A stretch of DNA of 64,000 bases, taken from Flavobacterium aquiphilum. GTDB lineage: Bacteria > Bacteroidota > Bacteroidia > Flavobacteriales > Flavobacteriaceae. The stretch covers positions 1,860,001 through 1,924,000 of the forward strand of contig NZ_CP114288.1 in the NCBI RefSeq assembly GCF_027111335.1, written 5' to 3'. Position numbers and translations under genes: made by a program. This document shows positions 17,933-26,701 of this stretch, one piece after another (position 1 is the stretch's first letter; the number at the start of each line of letters is the position of its first letter). A model generated the notes under the pieces. It saw only the letters and a program-made list of their open reading frames with translations. It had not been told where the DNA came from and did not search any database.

Positions 17933-17976
17933 AAAAATCCAAATCCCAATCTAAATAATTGGGATTTGGATTTTTT
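17933..17976 (+). terminator. Rho-independent terminator after the first WaaE-like gene
   Basis: AAAAATCCAAATCCCAAT pairs with ATTGGGATTTGGATTTTT around a 7-base loop, giving a long perfect stem with T at the 3' side. The same stem sequence returns at 19043-19087. Confidence 0.88.
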
Positions 17977-18257
17977 ATTTGGCGTTAAGGCCAAAAGAGG
18001 TTGTAGAGTCATGTGCTATTTGGATTAGTTGTTAAAATTTTATTAAAACAGACATTCGTCATTAAACTAAAAAAAAGGGTTTGAGTCTAAACTCTTGAAT
18101 AAAGTAATTTTTATTTCAGATTAATTAGTCAAGATGTTAAGTCGAAGTTGTTGCTGCTTAGGATTGTCTAAGCAGTGATGATTTTGATGGTAGGTGATAA
18201 TAAAGAGACAGTTTTTCAGTTTTAGAAATACATTTTAATAAAAAAATAAATAGTTTA
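17977..18257. other. Intergenic stretch between the tandem WaaE-like genes
   Basis: With the terminator this forms a 349-base gap. The only structure I see is a small hairpin CTGCTTAG/CTAAGCAG (18154-18161 and 18168-18175) without a T run. I find no good TTTG/TAnnTTTG promoter for the second paralogue, and no gene. Confidence 0.5.
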
Positions 18258-19010
18258 ATGGCAATAAGCGGATTGGTTATTACTTTCAATGAGGAGAAAA
18301 CAATAGGTGAGTGTATCGATGCGCTTTTTAGAGTTTGTGATGAAGTAATTATAGTTGATTCCTTTAGTAAGGATCGAACAGTTGAGATAGCTAAAGCAAA
18401 GGGAGCAATAGTTATCGAACAATCTTTTCTGGGGGATGGTCCCCAACGTTCACACGGATTGCCATATTGCAAAAATGATTGGATTCTTAATTTGGATGCA
18501 GATGAATTTTTGGATGTCGATGCGGAGGATTTTATACAGAAAGAAAAATATTTAAAAGGCGGTTATGACGCTTTTAGTTTTAGGGTAAAAAATCACTTAG
18601 GAAATAAATTAATAGATTTTGCAGGTTGGTATCCGGATCACAAAGTTCGTTTTTTTAATAAAACAACGGCCAGACCTTCGGATTCAAGAGTGCATCAGAC
18701 AATAGTTACAACAAATGAAAAGAAAGTTCCGGTACATATATTGCATTATGGTTGGGATTCTTTGGGACAAATGCTTTCCAAAAAAAATCAATATTCCAAT
18801 TGGCATGCTCAGCAACTTTTTGATCAAGGATTTAGGATATCATCATTTAGGCCTGTTTTGAGCGGAACGGTTGCGTTTGTTCGTTGTTATTTTTTTAAAA
18901 AAGGTTTTTTGAACGGACTTGATGGATTGACAATTTCGTTGATTCAAGGTTTCTTTTCTTACAGTAAGTATTTTAAACTGATTAAAATTCAGAATGCTGA
19001 CAAAGGATAA
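18258..19010 (+). CDS. WaaE-like family 2 glycosyltransferase, second of a tandem pair
   Basis: This 250-residue enzyme is a close paralogue of 17159-17908. The shared blocks are ISGLVIT-NEEK, IDAL, CDEVII-DS, FLGDGPQR, YCKNDWILNLDADE, GWYPD, and a nearly identical C-terminal RCYFFKKGFLNGLDGLTIS stretch. The metal site is DADE near residue 81. The copies differ most in the acceptor-side region (residues 90-180), which suggests that they use different acceptors or add successive sugars. A matching terminator follows. LPS core assembly is inferred from the family. Confidence 0.88.
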   Translation: MAISGLVITFNEEKTIGECIDALFRVCDEVIIVDSFSKDRTVEIAKAKGAIVIEQSFLGDGPQRSHGLPYCKNDWILNLDADEFLDVDAEDFIQKEKYLKGGYDAFSFRVKNHLGNKLIDFAGWYPDHKVRFFNKTTARPSDSRVHQTIVTTNEKKVPVHILHYGWDSLGQMLSKKNQYSNWHAQQLFDQGFRISSFRPVLSGTVAFVRCYFFKKGFLNGLDGLTISLIQGFFSYSKYFKLIKIQNADKG

Positions 19011-19042
19011 GTTTTTTGTCTTATCAGAAAAGAGGTTTAAAT

Positions 19043-19087
19043 AAAAAATCCAAATCCCAATTGTTTAGATTGAGATTTGGATTTTTT
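19043..19087. terminator. Bidirectional terminator between the second WaaE-like gene and dapD
   Basis: AAAAAATCCAAATCCCAA and the opposite arm ATTGAGATTTGGATTTTTT pair with one C-A mismatch. A run of A precedes and T follows, so it can end transcription of both converging genes. Its sequence repeats the terminator at 17933-17976. Confidence 0.8.
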
Positions 19088-19110
19088 ATTTTGGAATTTA
19101 ATTTGAAAAA

Positions 19111-19926
19111 TTAAACCGCTACATCATATTCGCGTAAAGCGTTATTCAAAGATGTTTTTAAATCAGTTGATGGTTTGCGAGTTCCAATAATCAAAGCACA
19201 TGGCACTTGGTATTCGCCAGCAGCAAATTTTTTAGTGTAACTTCCAGGAATTACAACTGAACGAGCAGGAACAAAACCTTTCATTTCAACAGGAGTATCT
19301 CCAGTAACGTCAATAATTTTTGTTGAAGCAGTCAAACATACATTGGCGCCAAGAACCGCTTCTTTACCTACGTGTACACCTTCTACAACGATACATCTTG
19401 AACCAACAAATACACCGTCCTCAATAATTACAGGAGCTGCTTGTAATGGTTCCAAAACACCACCAATTCCAACACCTCCACTTAAATGTACGTCTTTACC
19501 AATTTGTGCACAACTACCAACAGTTGCCCAAGTATCTACCATTGTTCCGGCATCAACATAAGCACCAATGTTTACGTAACTTGGCATCATGATTACACCG
19601 CTAGAAATGTAAGCACCATAACGAGCTGATGCGCCCGGAACTACACGAACTCCTTTTTCGGCATAGTCTCTTTTCAGCAACATTTTATCGTTGTATTCAA
19701 ATATTCCAGCTTCTAATGTTTCCATTTTTTGAATTGGGAAATACATTACAACAGCTTTCTTTACCCATTCGTTTACTTGCCATCCGTCTTCTTTTGGTTC
19801 GGCAACACGTAATTTTCCTGAATCTAATAATTCGATAACTTCTCTGATGGCATCAGTAGTTTTTGTTTCTTGTAGTAAAGCGCGGTTTTCCCAAGCTTGC
19901 TCTATTATGGACTGTAATTCGTTCAT
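19111..19926 (-). CDS. dapD: 2,3,4,5-tetrahydropyridine-2,6-dicarboxylate N-succinyltransferase
   Basis: DapD transfers succinyl from succinyl-CoA to tetrahydrodipicolinate in the lysine and meso-diaminopimelate pathway. The 271-residue protein has the N-terminal helical domain (MNELQSIIEQAWENR) and then a left-handed beta-helix of hexapeptide repeats (residues about 100-230, with RYGAYISSGVIMMPSYVNIGAYVDAGTMVDTWATVG and GIGGVLEPLQAAPVIIEDGVFVGSRCIVVEGV). The ATG at 19924-19926 gives the family's usual start; the longer frame to 19971 is not needed, and the promoter at 19944-19972 would lie inside it. It is a single gene here, with a terminator shared with the WaaE-like gene. Confidence 0.96.
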   Translation of the reverse strand: MNELQSIIEQAWENRALLQETKTTDAIREVIELLDSGKLRVAEPKEDGWQVNEWVKKAVVMYFPIQKMETLEAGIFEYNDKMLLKRDYAEKGVRVVPGASARYGAYISSGVIMMPSYVNIGAYVDAGTMVDTWATVGSCAQIGKDVHLSGGVGIGGVLEPLQAAPVIIEDGVFVGSRCIVVEGVHVGKEAVLGANVCLTASTKIIDVTGDTPVEMKGFVPARSVVIPGSYTKKFAAGEYQVPCALIIGTRKPSTDLKTSLNNALREYDVAV

Positions 19927-19943
19927 TTTTGATAATTTTTTTG

Positions 19944-19972
19944 CAAATATACCATTTTTGGCCAATAGCAAA
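19944..19972 (-). promoter_or_regulatory. Bacteroidetes-type promoter of dapD
   Basis: On the minus strand TTTG (19972-19969) and TATATTTG (19951-19944) are 17 bases apart, a good match to TTTG-N(17-23)-TAnnTTTG. The transcript would start near 19938, about 12 bases before the ATG, which supports the start at 19926. Confidence 0.72.
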
Positions 19973-20058
19973 AAAAGGAAATGTATTGAAAATGTTATGG
20001 ATTTAACTTATGCTTGTTTAATAATTGTAAATTTGGTAAAAGTAAAAAGAATGGAAAT

Positions 20059-20793
20059 GTGAAAGATAATTTTTCTAAACAAGCTTTGGGATATTCAAAA
20101 TATCGACCTCAATATCCTGATGAGATGATTGATTATTTGATTTCGTTTGTCAATAATAAATCAATGGCACTTGATATTGCTACAGGAAACGGACAGATTG
20201 CCCATAAACTAACAGCTTATTTTGAAAAAGTGTATGCAACTGATATCAGTCAAAAACAATTGGATAATGCTATTCAAGCTCCAAATTTAGTTTATCGATT
20301 AGAGCCGGCTGAAAAATCAAGTTTTGATAATCAGGCTTTCGATTTAATTACTGTTGCCCAAGCTGTCCATTGGTTTGATTTTGATTTGTTTTATAAAGAG
20401 ATCTACAGAATCTTGAAGCCTGATGGAGTTTTTGCGGTATTGGGATACGGATTGTTTTCTACCAATTCCGAATCAGATGTGATACTTCGCAATTATTACT
20501 ACAACATTGTTGGGTCGTATTGGGATAAAGAGCGAAAATATTTGGATGAAAATTATACTACGATTCCTTTTCCTTTTAATGAAATGGAAACAAAAAGTTT
20601 CGAAAATCATTTCATTTGGACTTTTGAAGAATTGATTGGTTATTTGAAAACCTGGTCAGCAACACAGCATTATATTTTGAAAAATAAAAGCAATCCGATT
20701 GATTTAATTAGAGAAGAATTGAAAATTTCCTGGCAAAAAAATGATAAGAAAGTGACTTTTCCTTTGTTGCTCCGTATTGGAAAATTAAAATAG
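20059..20793 (+). CDS. Class I SAM-dependent methyltransferase
   Basis: This protein of about 244 residues has the Rossmann methyltransferase fold: SKYRPQYP before the domain, motif I ALDIATGNGQIA near residue 37, YATDISQKQLD (the acidic loop), AEKSSFDNQAFDLITVAQAVHWFDFD, and ILKPDGVFAVLGYG. This group includes Tmt1/trans-aconitate-like and uncharacterised methyltransferases; the substrate is unknown. The open frame begins at a TTG (20014). The GTG at 20059 gives the expected MKDNFSKQALGYSKYRPQYP start and I prefer it, since ATGs nearby are out of frame. It is followed by ruvX in the same direction. Confidence 0.82.
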   Translation: MKDNFSKQALGYSKYRPQYPDEMIDYLISFVNNKSMALDIATGNGQIAHKLTAYFEKVYATDISQKQLDNAIQAPNLVYRLEPAEKSSFDNQAFDLITVAQAVHWFDFDLFYKEIYRILKPDGVFAVLGYGLFSTNSESDVILRNYYYNIVGSYWDKERKYLDENYTTIPFPFNEMETKSFENHFIWTFEELIGYLKTWSATQHYILKNKSNPIDLIREELKISWQKNDKKVTFPLLLRIGKLK

Positions 20794-20794
20794 T

Positions 20795-20802
20795 TACCTT
20801 TG
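20795..20802 (+). promoter_or_regulatory. -7 element before ruvX
   Basis: TACCTTTG matches TAnnTTTG and ends 14 bases before the ruvX ATG. The nearest upstream TTG or TTTG words have spacings outside the usual range, so only the -7 match supports it. Confidence 0.4.
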
Positions 20803-20816
20803 ATAAAAAAAATAAA

Positions 20817-21227
20817 ATGCCAAGAATACTCGCCATAGATTACGGACAAAAACGAACAGGAATAGCGGTTACCGATGAATTGCAAATTATCGCTTCGGGT
20901 TTGACTACGATTCCTTCAGCTACTGCAATTGATTTTTTGAAAGATTATTTCGCCAAAGAAAAAGTAGAAGCGGTTCTTATTGGAGAGCCCAAACAAATGA
21001 ATGGAGAGCTATCTCAAAGTGCTTCCATCATAAAAGGATTCGTAACACATTTCACCAATCATTTTCCGGATATGAAAGTCATTCGCGTAGATGAGCGTTT
21101 TACTTCAAAAATGGCTTTTCAAACCATGATTGATAGCGGTCTCAATAAAAAGCAGCGTCAAAACAAAGCGTTAATTGATGAAATTTCGGCCACAATTATG
21201 CTTCAGGATTATTTGAATCGGAAATAA
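20817..21227 (+). CDS. ruvX: Holliday junction resolvase-like protein RuvX (YqgF)
   Basis: RuvX/YqgF is an RNase H-fold nuclease linked to pre-16S rRNA 5' processing and to recombination. The 136 residues match the family's usual length. AIDYGQKRTGIAVTD near residue 5 carries the first catalytic Asp. IGEPKQMNGELSQSA near residue 59 is the conserved GxP...G block, and VDERFTSKMA near residue 91 and DEISATIMLQDYL near residue 120 carry the later acids. It sits 23 bases after the methyltransferase, with a possible promoter of its own. Confidence 0.92.
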   Translation: MPRILAIDYGQKRTGIAVTDELQIIASGLTTIPSATAIDFLKDYFAKEKVEAVLIGEPKQMNGELSQSASIIKGFVTHFTNHFPDMKVIRVDERFTSKMAFQTMIDSGLNKKQRQNKALIDEISATIMLQDYLNRK

Positions 21228-21305
21228 TGTGGTTTTTTTAACAATGTGTTGGTGTGTTCAAGGTTTTATAACTGAAAAAATATTTTTTTTTGGGGTTTTT
21301 AGAGC

Positions 21306-21313
21306 TAATTTTG
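21306..21313 (+). promoter_or_regulatory. -7 element before mqo
   Basis: TAATTTTG matches TAnnTTTG, followed by a 23-base leader to the mqo ATG. No well-spaced -33 TTTG is visible. Confidence 0.4.
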
Positions 21314-21336
21314 CAGCTTTTTAAATTTCATACAAA

Positions 21337-22830
21337 ATGCCAGATTCAACAATTAGGACAAATGCCGAAGTAGTACTTATAGGTGCAGGAATAATGAGCG
21401 CCACTTTAGGGATGATTCTGAAAGAATTACAGCCCGACATTAAAATAGAGATTTACGAAAGATTGGATATTGCCGCCGCCGAAAGTTCTGATGCATGGAA
21501 TAATGCGGGAACGGGTCACTCCGCTTTTTGTGAATTGAATTATACTCCAGAAAAGAATGGCAAAATAGATCCTAAAAAAGCCATTAGTATAGCCGAATCT
21601 TTTGAGGTATCAAGACAGTTTTGGGCTTATATGGTGCAACAAAACTATATTACCTCTCCTGAAAGTTTTATCAAAAGTATTCCCCATATGAGTTTTGTTT
21701 GGGGGGATAAAAACGTCTTTTATCTTAAAAAGAGATTTGATGTTTTACAGCCAAATGCCTTGTTTAAGGATATGCAATTTACCACTGACTTTGATAAATT
21801 GAAAGAATGGATGCCTTTGGTAATGGAGTCCAGAAAAGAAACGGGTAAATATGCAGGAACAACCATGAAAATGGGAACCGACGTTAATTTTGGTGAATTG
21901 ACACGATGCATGTTTAATCATCTGTCCAAAATGGAAGGGGTGTCAATGCATTTTAATCATCAGGTAAAAAAACTGAAAAAGCGTGAGGATGGAACTTGGA
22001 GGATTAAAATCACAGATTTAGAAAGCGGTCAAAAGAGAAAATCCTATACTAAATTTGTTTTCATTGGAGCTGGTGGTGGTTCGTTACCATTGTTAGAAAA
22101 AGCAAATGTACCGGAAGGAAAAGGTTATGGTGGTTTCCCTGTAAGCGGGCAATGGTTGAAATGTACCAATCCGGAAGTTATTGCGAAACATGAAGCGAAA
22201 GTATATGGAAAAGCTAGTGTTGGAGCACCTCCAATGTCTGTTCCTCATATCGATTCGAGAATGATAAATGGCGAAAAAGCATTGCTTTTTGGACCTTTTG
22301 CAGGATTTTCAACTCGTTTTCTGAAAAATGGTAAATACTCTGATTTGCCTTTGTCTATAAAAACGAATAACGTAATTCCGATGCTTGCCGCGGGTTACAA
22401 AAATTTACCTCTTACCAAATATTTAATTGAGCAAGTGCGTCAATCGCCTGCTGACAGAATAAAAGCTTTGAAAGAATATGTTCCTAAAGCTGTTGCCAAA
22501 GATTGGGTTTTGGAAAGAGCTGGGCAAAGGGTACAAGTAATCAAGAAAGACGAAAAAGAAGGTGGAGTCCTTGAATTTGGTACTGAAATGATTACTACTG
22601 CCGATGGTTCTTTGGCAGTTTTGTTGGGAGCTTCGCCAGGAGCGTCAACTGCAGTTTCTATTATGTTGGAATTAGTTGGTAAATGTTTTAAAGAAAAAAG
22701 TCAAACTCCTGAATGGCAAGAGAAATTCAAGAAAATGATTCCTTCTTTTGGACAAACATTAAATGATAAGCCAGAGTTATTAGCGGAAATCAGAAAGAAT
22801 ACTTCTGATGTTTTGAAACTCAATGAATAG
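21337..22830 (+). CDS. mqo: Malate:quinone oxidoreductase
   Basis: Mqo is an FAD-dependent peripheral membrane enzyme that oxidises malate to oxaloacetate and passes electrons to the quinone pool, replacing or aiding malate dehydrogenase in the TCA cycle. The 497 residues match the family. VVLIGAGIMSATLGMIL near residue 11 is the FAD dinucleotide-binding motif, NNAGTGHSAFCELNYTP near residue 52 is strongly diagnostic, and the C-terminal LAVLLGASPGASTAVSIMLEL completes the FAD site. It is a single gene ending in a hairpin terminator. The electrons it feeds to quinone could serve respiratory oxidases such as the cbb3 oxidase encoded downstream. Confidence 0.95.
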   Translation: MPDSTIRTNAEVVLIGAGIMSATLGMILKELQPDIKIEIYERLDIAAAESSDAWNNAGTGHSAFCELNYTPEKNGKIDPKKAISIAESFEVSRQFWAYMVQQNYITSPESFIKSIPHMSFVWGDKNVFYLKKRFDVLQPNALFKDMQFTTDFDKLKEWMPLVMESRKETGKYAGTTMKMGTDVNFGELTRCMFNHLSKMEGVSMHFNHQVKKLKKREDGTWRIKITDLESGQKRKSYTKFVFIGAGGGSLPLLEKANVPEGKGYGGFPVSGQWLKCTNPEVIAKHEAKVYGKASVGAPPMSVPHIDSRMINGEKALLFGPFAGFSTRFLKNGKYSDLPLSIKTNNVIPMLAAGYKNLPLTKYLIEQVRQSPADRIKALKEYVPKAVAKDWVLERAGQRVQVIKKDEKEGGVLEFGTEMITTADGSLAVLLGASPGASTAVSIMLELVGKCFKEKSQTPEWQEKFKKMIPSFGQTLNDKPELLAEIRKNTSDVLKLNE

Positions 22831-22840
22831 ATTTTTTTTT

Positions 22841-22879
22841 CAGCCACAGTTAGTGTTTGGAACTTGTGGCTGTTTTTTT
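22841..22879 (+). terminator. Rho-independent terminator of mqo
   Basis: CAGCCACA (22841-22848) pairs with TGTGGCTG (22865-22872), followed by seven T residues. Confidence 0.85.
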
Positions 22880-22938
22880 AACCTCTTGGGTGTAATTCCG
22901 TTTTATTTTAATGAAGCAGAATTGCACCCAATGTTTTT

Positions 22939-25152
22939 TTATTCTTCCATTAAAGTTTTGGTTGTTTTTAAAATATTTTCGGATAAATTAGTCAGCCAAA
23001 TTAATTGTTCAATAACCAATTGGGCTTCCTGCATTTTTATTACAAAGGCTTCCTCATCAATTGGAATTCCTTCTTTTAGCTCTTTTTGACGAATGTTTTT
23101 TAATTCGGTAAAACGGTTGGCTAACTCTTCATTGGTAATTTCGGTTTTTGTCTCAAATTCCTCTTCTTTTAAAAGGGCAATAGCCTGTTCTAGATTTTTG
23201 AGCACTTTTTCTACAACAATAGTCAGTGCTTTGGAAGACGGTGTTGTTTTATGGGATTGCGTATAAGTTCCCAAAGAGGCTATAGATGAAAGCAAAGAAT
23301 GGTTGAGTTCTGTCAATTTATACACGAGCAACCTGTTCTTTTGTTTGGATTTTGGTTCCTGTGACATTCTTTGGAACGAAGCCATAAGATTTCCGATTTC
23401 GATAAATGCATTTTTTCGGGCTAGACGGTAGGAAGTGGTAACGTCTCCTTTTTTTGTGTAGAAATCGAATATTTCCTTTAAATATTCTCTATTCGCAGAA
23501 ATCGATTTTTCCAAGTATTCAGGGGCTTTGGTGTATTCCCAAGATGGCCATAGGAAATGGTTGGCTAAGTAGGCTAGTAAAGCTCCCGTTAAAGTATCTA
23601 CTATTCTGAACTGAATTACATGAACAACATCCGGTGTTAATACGCCATATAAAAATACAATATACATAGTTACAAATGCTGCGCTTACAGTGTATTTTAT
23701 GGTGTTGAATATGAATCCCAAAAGCATGCATAATATTGCTAAAATACTTAAGGTATAGTGGTTAGTAACTAACAATAATACGCTAAATGCAATGATTCCA
23801 CCAATTATTGTTCCAATGGCTCTTTCGATGGATCGCTGTTTGGTTAATCCATAACCAGGTCTCATGATGATGATAATCGTCATGAGAATCCAATATACAT
23901 TTTGAAACGGAAGAATAAGCCCTATGGCGTATCCCGCTGCCAAAGTAGTTGTCAGCCTTAACGAATGTCTGAAAATGGTTGACGAAAAACCAAGGTTTTC
24001 TATAAACGTGCTTATCGGATAATATTGTGGAGCCAAGAATTTTTCTAAATCTTTGTCCTTTCCTTTGAAATCATAGGTATTGGTCACGATTGTAAAGGCT
24101 CGTTCAATAATTTTGATTTTTTCAATTTGTTTTTCGGCATATTCAAGCATGGTTCTTAGCATGAAAACACCTTCAGAAGCTTCTTCTTTGTCTAATTCGT
24201 TTTCATACTCTTCGATGGCTTGCTCTAATGCTTGAAGCCCTTTGAATAAGGAGTGTTTTGAAACGTATTTGGTTCTGTTCTCGATATTTTTGGATATGCG
24301 TTTTAAAGTGGAGGCAAGGTTGTAGGCAAGATTTTGATAAGTAGTTAAAACCTTGGGGTGTTTTTCAAATTTTTGATGTAATTTATTATGGTCAAATGAA
24401 GTAGATAGTGCCAATTCTAATATTTCTACCAAAGAAATAAATACAATTAGCATTTTTCGATTTTGATTGGAAGAAACAGAATTGATTTGTTTCCCGATTA
24501 GTACTCTTCGGATATTATGGTGAATGTCATTGAGTTCGACCTGTAAATGCAATTGCTTTTCGAGTATTACTTTTCTGTCGGCAATGCTGTTCCATAAATC
24601 GCCTCTTAATTTTAGGTATTTTGAGGTTAATTTGATGCATTCGGTAACCTGCAATTCGGCATATCGATAAGGACGAAGGTAATAAAACAGTAATGAGACA
24701 ATAGTGTAAAATAGCCCTCCCGCAAGTATTAAACCTGAATGTTCGATCATTTCCCATCCGGTGTACGTGTGGGATAACGACAATGATATAGTTAATAAAG
24801 CAGAAAACGAAGTGAATGTGGCTCTTTGCCCATATACCGAAATCATTGCCAAAATAAATACCAACAAACAAAAAAATGGAAAGAAAATTACAGGGTAAGG
24901 ATAGGTTAGATTGATGGATAGATTGACTCCAGCCACCAAAAAAGCAGTTACGATTAATCCGTTGATTTTATGTTGCAAACTACTTGGAATGTCACTAGGG
25001 TAGGTAAGCAGCGCACCGAGCGCTATGGCAAAACCCATTTCGAAATATCCCAGGTAGCTGAGTACTAAAACAGGAAAAACCGCAGATAATGTTGCTTTTA
25101 TGGCATTAGTAAAATAAGTGGTATCTGTGAATTTTTCTATTTTATTAATCAT
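22939..25152 (-). CDS. FUSC/YccS-type inner membrane protein
   Basis: This 737-residue membrane protein has the FUSC layout: two blocks of about six membrane helices (residues about 15-165 and 395-530), each followed by a long cytoplasmic helical region. The second block opens with SLRLTTTLAAGYAIGLILPFQNVYWILMTIIIIMRPGYG, containing the family's RPG...T-x-R signature (here RPGYGLTKQRSIERAIGTIIGG). The C-terminal part is charged and helical. The family includes YccS/YhfK and the aromatic acid efflux protein AaeB; the cargo of this one is unknown. It converges on mqo, separated by the mqo terminator. Confidence 0.88.
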   Translation of the reverse strand: MINKIEKFTDTTYFTNAIKATLSAVFPVLVLSYLGYFEMGFAIALGALLTYPSDIPSSLQHKINGLIVTAFLVAGVNLSINLTYPYPVIFFPFFCLLVFILAMISVYGQRATFTSFSALLTISLSLSHTYTGWEMIEHSGLILAGGLFYTIVSLLFYYLRPYRYAELQVTECIKLTSKYLKLRGDLWNSIADRKVILEKQLHLQVELNDIHHNIRRVLIGKQINSVSSNQNRKMLIVFISLVEILELALSTSFDHNKLHQKFEKHPKVLTTYQNLAYNLASTLKRISKNIENRTKYVSKHSLFKGLQALEQAIEEYENELDKEEASEGVFMLRTMLEYAEKQIEKIKIIERAFTIVTNTYDFKGKDKDLEKFLAPQYYPISTFIENLGFSSTIFRHSLRLTTTLAAGYAIGLILPFQNVYWILMTIIIIMRPGYGLTKQRSIERAIGTIIGGIIAFSVLLLVTNHYTLSILAILCMLLGFIFNTIKYTVSAAFVTMYIVFLYGVLTPDVVHVIQFRIVDTLTGALLAYLANHFLWPSWEYTKAPEYLEKSISANREYLKEIFDFYTKKGDVTTSYRLARKNAFIEIGNLMASFQRMSQEPKSKQKNRLLVYKLTELNHSLLSSIASLGTYTQSHKTTPSSKALTIVVEKVLKNLEQAIALLKEEEFETKTEITNEELANRFTELKNIRQKELKEGIPIDEEAFVIKMQEAQLVIEQLIWLTNLSENILKTTKTLMEE

Positions 25153-25362
25153 GAAGCTAAGTTTGATACAAAGATAAGTTTTATATGTATTAAGGCAGTT
25201 TTATAAAGCCTTTCTTGAACTAATTTACTAAATTCTGTTAATTTTTTTGGTTAAAATGGTATCAAAATCATGTTTTATTTCTGTTGAAAAGAATTCGCAG
25301 TTTTTGGTGGTCAAAATTCGAATACTTTTTCGGAAGAAATCAATCGATATCTATTTTTTTAC

Positions 25363-25370
25363 TACTTTTG
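25363..25370 (+). promoter_or_regulatory. -7 element upstream of def
   Basis: TACTTTTG followed by C matches the TAnnTTTG consensus well and predicts a leader of about 55 bases before the ATG at 25431. A clear TTTG at -33 is absent. Confidence 0.5.
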
Positions 25371-25430
25371 CGAACTTAAATAAACGGTTTTTCCCTTTAT
25401 TTACGCTAGTTAATAATAAATACAAATCAA

Positions 25431-26018
25431 ATGATATTACCAATTATAGGATATGGTGATCCTGTTTTAAGAAAAATAGGGGAGGAACTTACTCCGGATT
25501 ATCCAAATTTGAAAGAAGTTATTGCAAACATGTACGAAACCATGTATAATGCAAGTGGAGTTGGTCTTGCTGCTGAGCAAGTGGGTTTGTCAGTGCGATT
25601 GTTTGTTATTGATACGACTCCGTTTAGCGATGATGAGGATTTGGAAGACAAAGAGCAAAACAAATTGAAAGGTTTCAAAAAGACTTTTATCAATGCCAAA
25701 ATTATAAAAGAAGAAGGTGAGGAATGGGCTTTTAACGAAGGTTGTTTAAGTATTCCGGATGTTCGTGAAGATGTGTACCGAAAACCAATAGTTACAATTG
25801 AATATTGTGAGGAGGACTTTGTGATGAAGACCGAGGTTTTCGATGGTTTGATTGCCAGAGTTATTCAGCATGAATACGATCACATCGAAGGGATTTTATT
25901 TACAGATAAAATATCATCTTTGAAGAAGCGTTTGATTCAAAAGAAATTAAAAAATATCAGCGAAGGGAAAACATTTCAGGATTACAGAATGAAGTTTTTT
26001 GCCAAAAAAGGGAGATAA
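25431..26018 (+). CDS. def: Peptide deformylase
   Basis: Def is a metalloprotease that removes the formyl group from the first methionine of new proteins. The 195-residue protein has all three motifs: GVGLAAEQVGL near residue 43 (motif 1, GxGxAAxQ), EGCLSIP near residue 104 (motif 2, with the metal-binding Cys), and QHEYDHIEGILFTD near residue 146 (motif 3, HExDH). It is 68 bases upstream of the DUF5606 gene and could be co-transcribed with it and perhaps mazG. Confidence 0.96.
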   Translation: MILPIIGYGDPVLRKIGEELTPDYPNLKEVIANMYETMYNASGVGLAAEQVGLSVRLFVIDTTPFSDDEDLEDKEQNKLKGFKKTFINAKIIKEEGEEWAFNEGCLSIPDVREDVYRKPIVTIEYCEEDFVMKTEVFDGLIARVIQHEYDHIEGILFTDKISSLKKRLIQKKLKNISEGKTFQDYRMKFFAKKGR

Positions 26019-26086
26019 TTTTTAACTAATCTATTGACAGTATTAAGTTTTCAGATTTTAATAAAGAATAAATAAAAAAGATAAAA

Positions 26087-26578
26087 ATGAGTTTAGAGAA
26101 AATCTTATCCATTTCAGGAAAACCAGGATTGTATGTTTTAAAAGTGCAAACGCGTACCGGTTTTGTGGCGGAGTCATTATTGGATGGAAAAAAAATTACA
26201 GTAAGTTTAAAAAGCAATGTAAGTTTGTTATCTGAAATTTCCATTTACACTTACGAAGGTGAGAAACCATTGACCGAAATCATGCAAAACATTGCCAAAA
26301 GAGAAAACAATGGACAAACCATTTCTCACAAAGAAGACAATGCAACACTATTGTCTTATTTCAGAGAAATATTGCCCGAATATGATGAAGAAAGAGTGTA
26401 TGCTTCTGATGTGAAGAAAATAGTAAATTGGTACAATATGCTTCAGGATAAAGGTCTTTTGATAGATGCTCCAGCTGAGGCAGAAGAAGCTGCTCCTGTT
26501 GCTGAAGAAGTTGCGGTTGAAGAAGTTGTTGCCGAAAAAAAGGCTCCTGCTAAAAAAGCAAAAGCAAAGAAAGAGTAA
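26087..26578 (+). CDS. DUF5606 domain protein
   Basis: This 163-residue protein of a Bacteroidota-specific family opens with MSLEKILSISGKPGLYVLKVQTRTGFVAESL, an SH3-like small beta-barrel start, followed by the block ISIYTYEGEKPLTEIM near residue 51 and YDEERVYASDVKKIVNWYNMLQDKG near residue 103. The tail is a low-complexity run rich in Ala, Glu and Val, then Lys (residues 128-163). There is no signal peptide. The function is unknown; in my experience of this phylum it is often found next to def and mazG, as here. It ends with a hairpin terminator. Confidence 0.85.
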   Translation: MSLEKILSISGKPGLYVLKVQTRTGFVAESLLDGKKITVSLKSNVSLLSEISIYTYEGEKPLTEIMQNIAKRENNGQTISHKEDNATLLSYFREILPEYDEERVYASDVKKIVNWYNMLQDKGLLIDAPAEAEEAAPVAEEVAVEEVVAEKKAPAKKAKAKKE

Positions 26579-26600
26579 TTATTCCAAATTCAGTATATTT

Positions 26601-26637
26601 ATCCTGCCGAGATTTTCTTGGCAGGATTTCTTGTTTT
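26601..26637 (+). terminator. Hairpin terminator after the DUF5606 gene
   Basis: ATCCTGCC (26601-26608) pairs with GGCAGGAT (26620-26627), followed by TTCTTGTTTTT. Confidence 0.75.
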
Positions 26638-26701
26638 TACAATGATGATGTTTAGTAAAACACTAAACTTTTAAACCAAATAACTTATCTAAATTTTTCT
26701 A

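Noticed and set aside
18154..18175. A small hairpin in the gap between the WaaE-like paralogues
   Set aside because: It has no T run and no conserved surroundings, so I could not call it a terminator or riboswitch.
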